Part shown: piece by piece, positions 60,608-64,000 of the stretch
Numbering within the stretch: the first letter of the stretch is position 1
Layout: every line of letters starts with the position of its first letter
Origin: Rhodobacterales bacterium HKCCE3408
Lineage (GTDB): Bacteria > Pseudomonadota > Alphaproteobacteria > Rhodobacterales > Rhodobacteraceae
Length of the DNA: 64,000 bases
Direction: 5' to 3'
NCBI GenBank assembly: GCA_015689705.1
Contig: WVSN01000009.1
Location: 1-64,000, forward strand
Program-made: the position numbers and the translations under genes
Notes under the pieces: model-generated
What the model saw: the letters and a program-made list of their open reading frames with translations, nothing else
Told to the model about the DNA's origin: nothing
Databases searched by the model: none

Positions 60608-61798
60608 TCAGCTCAGCCGTTCGAGTGCGATGGCCGTGGCTTCTCCGCCACCGATGCACAGCGAGGCGACGCCCCGGCTCACGCCATTCTTCTCCATCGC
60701 GGCCAGCAGCGTGACCATGATCCGCGCGCCCGATGCGCCGATCGGGTGGCCGAGCGCGCAGGCGCCGCCATGGATGTTGACCTTGTCATGCGGCAGATCG
60801 AGATCGCGCATCGCGGCCATGGCGACGACGGCGAAGGCCTCGTTGATCTCGAAAAGCCCGACATCCTTCAGGTCCCACCCGGTCCGCTCGGACAGCTTGC
60901 GCATCGCCCCGATGGGCGCGGTGGTGAAGAGGTTCGGCTCCTGCGCGTGGGTGGCGTGGCCGCGGACGACAGCTAGCGGGGTAAAGCCGCGCCGCTCGGC
61001 CTCGGACATGCGCATCATCACGAGCGCTGCCGCGCCGTCGGAGATGGAACTGGAGTTTGCCGCGGTCACCGTGCCGCCCTCGCGGAAGGCGGGCTTGAGG
61101 CTCGGGATCTTGTCGGGCCGCGCCTTGCCTGGCTGCTCGTCGATCTCGACGAGGCTGTCGCCCTTGCGGCCCTTCACCGTCACCGGCGCGATCTCTCCGG
61201 CGAAGCTGCCATCGGCAATGGCTTTCTGCGCGCGTTCCAGCGAGGTGATCGCGTAGGTGTCCTGCGCGTCGCGGGTGAACTGGTAGGCCTCGGCGCAATC
61301 CTCGGCGAAAGTCCCCATCAGGCGGCCCTTGTCGTAGGCGTCTTCGAGCCCGTCGAGGAACATGTGGTCGATGACCTGAGCGTGCCCGAGCCGCGCGCCG
61401 CCGCGCATCTTCGGCAGAAGGTAGGGGGCGTTCGTCATCGACTCCATGCCGCCCGCGACGGCCACGTCGGCCGAGCCGGCGAGGATCAGGTCGTGGACGA
61501 GCATCGCGGCTTTCATGCCGGAGCCGCACATCTTGTTGACCGTGGTGGCCCCGGTCGAGAGCGGCAGGCCAGCGCCGAGCGCCGCCTGACGCGCGGGGGC
61601 CTGGCCCTGTCCGGCGGGCAGCACGCAGCCGAAGACGATCTCGGCCACGTCTTCGGGCGGGACGCCGGCGCGTTCAAGCGCGGCGCGGACCGAGACGGCG
61701 CCAAGCTCGGAAGCGGTCGCGCCCGAGAGGTCGCCCTGGAAGCCGCCCATCGGCGTGCGCGCCATGCCGGCAATGACGACGGGATCGTGGATGGTCAT
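60608..61798 (-). CDS. Acetyl-CoA C-acetyltransferase
   Basis: 396 aa. Biosynthetic-type thiolase: nucleophile in TTVNKMCGSGMKAAMLVHDL, LFEINEAFAVVAMAAMRDLD, ACALGHPIGASGARIMVTLL and final C in VASLCIGGGEATAIALERL. Condenses or cleaves acetoacetyl-CoA, for polyhydroxybutyrate or ketone metabolism. Alone between two convergent/divergent neighbours. Confidence 0.93.
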   Translation of the reverse strand: MTIHDPVVIAGMARTPMGGFQGDLSGATASELGAVSVRAALERAGVPPEDVAEIVFGCVLPAGQGQAPARQAALGAGLPLSTGATTVNKMCGSGMKAAMLVHDLILAGSADVAVAGGMESMTNAPYLLPKMRGGARLGHAQVIDHMFLDGLEDAYDKGRLMGTFAEDCAEAYQFTRDAQDTYAITSLERAQKAIADGSFAGEIAPVTVKGRKGDSLVEIDEQPGKARPDKIPSLKPAFREGGTVTAANSSSISDGAAALVMMRMSEAERRGFTPLAVVRGHATHAQEPNLFTTAPIGAMRKLSERTGWDLKDVGLFEINEAFAVVAMAAMRDLDLPHDKVNIHGGACALGHPIGASGARIMVTLLAAMEKNGVSRGVASLCIGGGEATAIALERLS

Positions 61799-61847
61799 GC
61801 GGAGCCCTCCCTTGCTGGCCTTTATGAGGGGTGTCGCGGCCCTGCCG

Positions 61848-64000
61848 TCAAGCCGGCCGGTCGACGAAGCGCGGCGGCCGGTCGACGCTGAGCGGCGGAA
61901 CGGGCTTCGTCCACGGCTCGACGAAGACGGTCGCGGTATGGGCCGAATTTCCCTGGCTGAGCCCGGAGCAGCCCTTGTCGAGCGTCACCGCGTTCGGGTT
62001 GCCGCCAAGCTCCAGCCATTCGCCGTCGATCTCGGCCGGGTCGTACCAGGCCCCGGTCGCCAGCGCGATGCAGTCGGGACGGATGTCGTCCGTGAGCCGC
62101 ACCCCGGCGAGGCAGGCGCCGCGGGAATTGAAGATGCGGACGATCTGCCCCTCTGTGATGTCGCGCGCGGCGGCCGTGTCGGGGTGGAGGTAACAGGGTT
62201 CGCGCCCGTCGATCTTGTCGGCCAGCGCCTCCGCGCCGCGGTCGTTCTGGGAATGAAGCCGGGTCGCGGGCTGGCCGGAGATGAGGTGAAGCGCGCCGGG
62301 TGCGGCGTTCAGCAGGCTCTCGGCCGGTTCCATCCAGGCAGGGTGACCCGGGCAGTCGGGCAGGGCGGCCGCGGCGATGGCTCGGTTGAAAAGCGTGATC
62401 TTCCCGCTTTCGGTGTTCAACGGCTTCGCATCCGGATCGGCCACGAAGTCCTGCATCAGGATCCGGGTCTCTTCTGCGCGCGGCACGTCGAAGCGGCCAG
62501 TTGCGCGGAAGGTCCGAAGATCGGGCAGGTCGATCCCGTGCGCCTCGCCGACCTTGCGCGCCTCGTCCCACATCCAGCCGAGCCAGTCTTCCGTATCGCG
62601 GCCCTCGGTGAAGGCCTCTTCGAAGCCGAGTTCGGCAGCGAGCCGACGGAAGATGTCGTGATCGTTCTGCGCCTCGCCTGCCGGGTCGTTCAGGGCCGAC
62701 ATCCACAGGAGTGTCGGATCGCGGCGCGTCAGCATGACGTCCTCGCGTTCGAGCGGGGAAGTCGAAGGCAGCACGATATCGGCCCGGCGGGCGGTCGCGG
62801 TCCAGGAATGGTCGTGGACGATGACGGTTTCGGGCCGGGTCCATGCGGCGTCGAGCCGGCGCAGGTCCTGGTGGTGGTGGAACGGGTTCCCGCCGCACCA
62901 GTAGATCAGCCGGATATCGGGGTAGGTCCGCGTCTCGAGATTGTAGGAGTAGCCGTCGCCGGGCCGCTCCAGCATCTCGGCTATGCGGGCGACGGGAATG
63001 TAGTCGCGGACCGGGTTCCGGCCCTGCGGAACCGAGGGCCAGGGGATCAGACGGGCGGGCCGTCCGACCGCGGTGGTCGAGCCGTAGCCGAAGCCGAAGC
63101 CGGTGCCGGGCTGGCCGATCTGGCCGAGCATAGCGGCCAGTGCGAGGCCGGCCCAGAGCGGCTGTTCGCCGTGATCGGCGCGCTGGAGGCCCCATGGCAA
63201 CGCGATCATCGTCCGGTTCGCCGCCATGGTGCGGGCGAGGTCGCGGATCGTGTCGGCGCCGATATCGGTGACCGGCGCGGCCCAGTCGGCGGTTTTCGCC
63301 TGACCGTCCGCGCTGCCGTCGAGATAGGCGCGGAATTCGGGCCAGCCGCTGGTGCGGGTGGCTAGGAAGGTCTCGTCGTGAAGCCCTTCGGTCAGCAGCG
63401 TATGGGCGAGCGCCAGCATCAGCGCGACGTCGGTATTCGGGCGGATGGCGAGCCAGTCGGCGCCAGGATAGTCGCTCCGCTGCGGCGAGACATTGACGAC
63501 CCGCGCCTTCAGCCGGCCGAGCCAGTGTTCGACTTCGTGGGTCGCGGTGCCGGAGGAATTGATCTGCGCCGTCCGCCCGGAGATGCCGCCGAAGGTGACC
63601 AGAAGCGTGCAGTGTTCGGCCACCAGCGGCCAGCTCGTTACGTTGTCCTGCACGTCGCGGTTCGTCAGGCCGAGAACATGCGGGAAGAAGACTTCCGCCG
63701 CCGCGTGGGAGTAGGTGTCGCGCGCGCTCACGAAACCGCCGGCGAGGTTGAGGAAGCGCCGCATCTGCGATTGCGCGTGGTGGAAGCGCCCGGCGCTGGC
63801 CCATCCGTAGGAGCCAGCGAAGATCGCGCCGTTTCCATGGTCCGTGCTGACGCGGTCGAGTTCTCCGGCCGCGAGCGCGATGGCGCGGTCCCACGAGACT
63901 TCGACGTAATCGTCCTTGGCACGTTTCGCGCCGCCATCGCCGGCCAGCCAGCCCGCGCGGATCGCCGGTCGAAGGATACGGCTGTTCCGGTCGCGCGCCG
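61848..64000 (-). CDS. Molybdopterin S/N-oxide-type reductase, 5' end outside window
   Basis: About 716 codons visible; the N-terminus lies beyond base 64000. Begins in the window with RNSRILRPAIRAGWLAGDGG and DYVEVSWDRAIALAAGELDR, then IFAGSYGWASAGRFHHAQSQ, the segment that in the TMAO/DMSO/biotin-sulfoxide reductase branch supplies the serine ligand to molybdenum. VNVSPQRSDYPGADWLAIRP, YWCGGNPFHHHQDLRRLDAA and the C-terminal LHLISGQPATRLHSQNDRGA complete the bis-MGD binding. Whether it carries a twin-arginine signal (periplasmic) or is cytosolic (BisC-like) cannot be seen. Length fits the branch. Confidence 0.9.
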   Translation of the reverse strand, partial: ARDRNSRILRPAIRAGWLAGDGGAKRAKDDYVEVSWDRAIALAAGELDRVSTDHGNGAIFAGSYGWASAGRFHHAQSQMRRFLNLAGGFVSARDTYSHAAAEVFFPHVLGLTNRDVQDNVTSWPLVAEHCTLLVTFGGISGRTAQINSSGTATHEVEHWLGRLKARVVNVSPQRSDYPGADWLAIRPNTDVALMLALAHTLLTEGLHDETFLATRTSGWPEFRAYLDGSADGQAKTADWAAPVTDIGADTIRDLARTMAANRTMIALPWGLQRADHGEQPLWAGLALAAMLGQIGQPGTGFGFGYGSTTAVGRPARLIPWPSVPQGRNPVRDYIPVARIAEMLERPGDGYSYNLETRTYPDIRLIYWCGGNPFHHHQDLRRLDAAWTRPETVIVHDHSWTATARRADIVLPSTSPLEREDVMLTRRDPTLLWMSALNDPAGEAQNDHDIFRRLAAELGFEEAFTEGRDTEDWLGWMWDEARKVGEAHGIDLPDLRTFRATGRFDVPRAEETRILMQDFVADPDAKPLNTESGKITLFNRAIAAAALPDCPGHPAWMEPAESLLNAAPGALHLISGQPATRLHSQNDRGAEALADKIDGREPCYLHPDTAAARDITEGQIVRIFNSRGACLAGVRLTDDIRPDCIALATGAWYDPAEIDGEWLELGGNPNAVTLDKGCSGLSQGNSAHTATVFVEPWTKPVPPLSVDRPPRFVDRPA

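Noticed and set aside
61822-63894. 690-codon minus-strand frame within the molybdenum enzyme gene
   Set aside because: Arg/Pro/Ala-rich alternative frame; the frame 61848-64000 carries all family motifs.
1-64000. CRISPR array, insertion sequence or integrase
   Set aside because: No regularly spaced repeats, transposase or tyrosine/serine recombinase motifs were seen in either strand.

Overview
The window reads as chromosomal DNA of an alphaproteobacterium, most likely a marine-type Rhodobacteraceae (Roseobacter group). The support is indirect: very GC-rich housekeeping genes, the order hom / glpX / cysteine hydrolase / recJ / tRNA-Glu, a VPLPA-CTERM-type sorted protein, a DUF1127 protein, a DUF952-pyrD pair, a propionyl-CoA synthetase, and a beta-oxidation cluster under MerR-type regulators with a long DmdC-like acyl-CoA dehydrogenase. 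No species call is possible from sequence reading alone.

Region 1 (about 1-16.75 kb) is accessory DNA lying against the 3' end of tRNA-Glu (16773-16847, minus). It is more AT-rich than the rest in its first 5 kb, has long intergenic gaps and carries a dispersed hairpin repeat that I see nowhere else in the window. It holds a VOC protein, an orphan TIR-like (Thoeris ThsB-type) protein, a sugar aminotransferase plus GT4 glycosyltransferase, several unknown small genes, a MATE pump with a glyoxalase-like protein, three GNAT acetyltransferases, a membrane-anchored AraC-type regulator divergent from a sterol desaturase-DUF2147 fusion and a methyltransferase, a HupE-like pair, an odd gene pair behind a palindromic promoter (15.1-16.0 kb), and a secreted thermonuclease. 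No integrase or transposase was found.

Region 2 (16.8-31.5 kb) is core: recJ, cysteine hydrolase, glpX, VPLPA-CTERM protein, hom, a lipoprotein and a TetR regulator, a secreted alpha/beta hydrolase, a fatty acid desaturase, glyA, nadK and maeB, plus a micro-ORF. Region 3 (31.7-38.8 kb) has prpE and a compact nucleoside-salvage operon cdd-deoA-deoB-add-upp with start/stop overlaps, then a SPOR protein. Region 4 (38.8-50.1 kb, mostly minus) is fatty-acid activation and beta-oxidation: acyl-CoA synthetase, hydratase/3-hydroxyacyl-CoA dehydrogenase, NTF2-like protein, thiolase, GST, acyl-CoA dehydrogenase and two MerR regulators with palindromic sites in front of them. Region 5 (50.2-54.8 kb) has tandem hotdog thioesterases plus a MATE pump, a methyltransferase, pyrD and DUF952. 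Region 6 (54.9-61.8 kb) is rich in exported proteins: a 5'-nucleotidase, an Asn/Gly-rich coiled-coil protein, a small secreted protein and a trypsin-like protease, with DUF1127 and a YedK/HMCES protein among them, then a second thiolase. The right edge (61848-64000) is an incomplete molybdopterin S/N-oxide-type reductase.

The observations most worth following are a 155-bp element present twice at exactly the same internal spacing (23331-23486 and 41611-41766), the sterol desaturase-DUF2147 fusion with what looks like a signal peptide in its middle, the palindrome-covered near-leaderless promoter at 15131-15145, and an M48-like membrane protein that has lost its HExxH motif.
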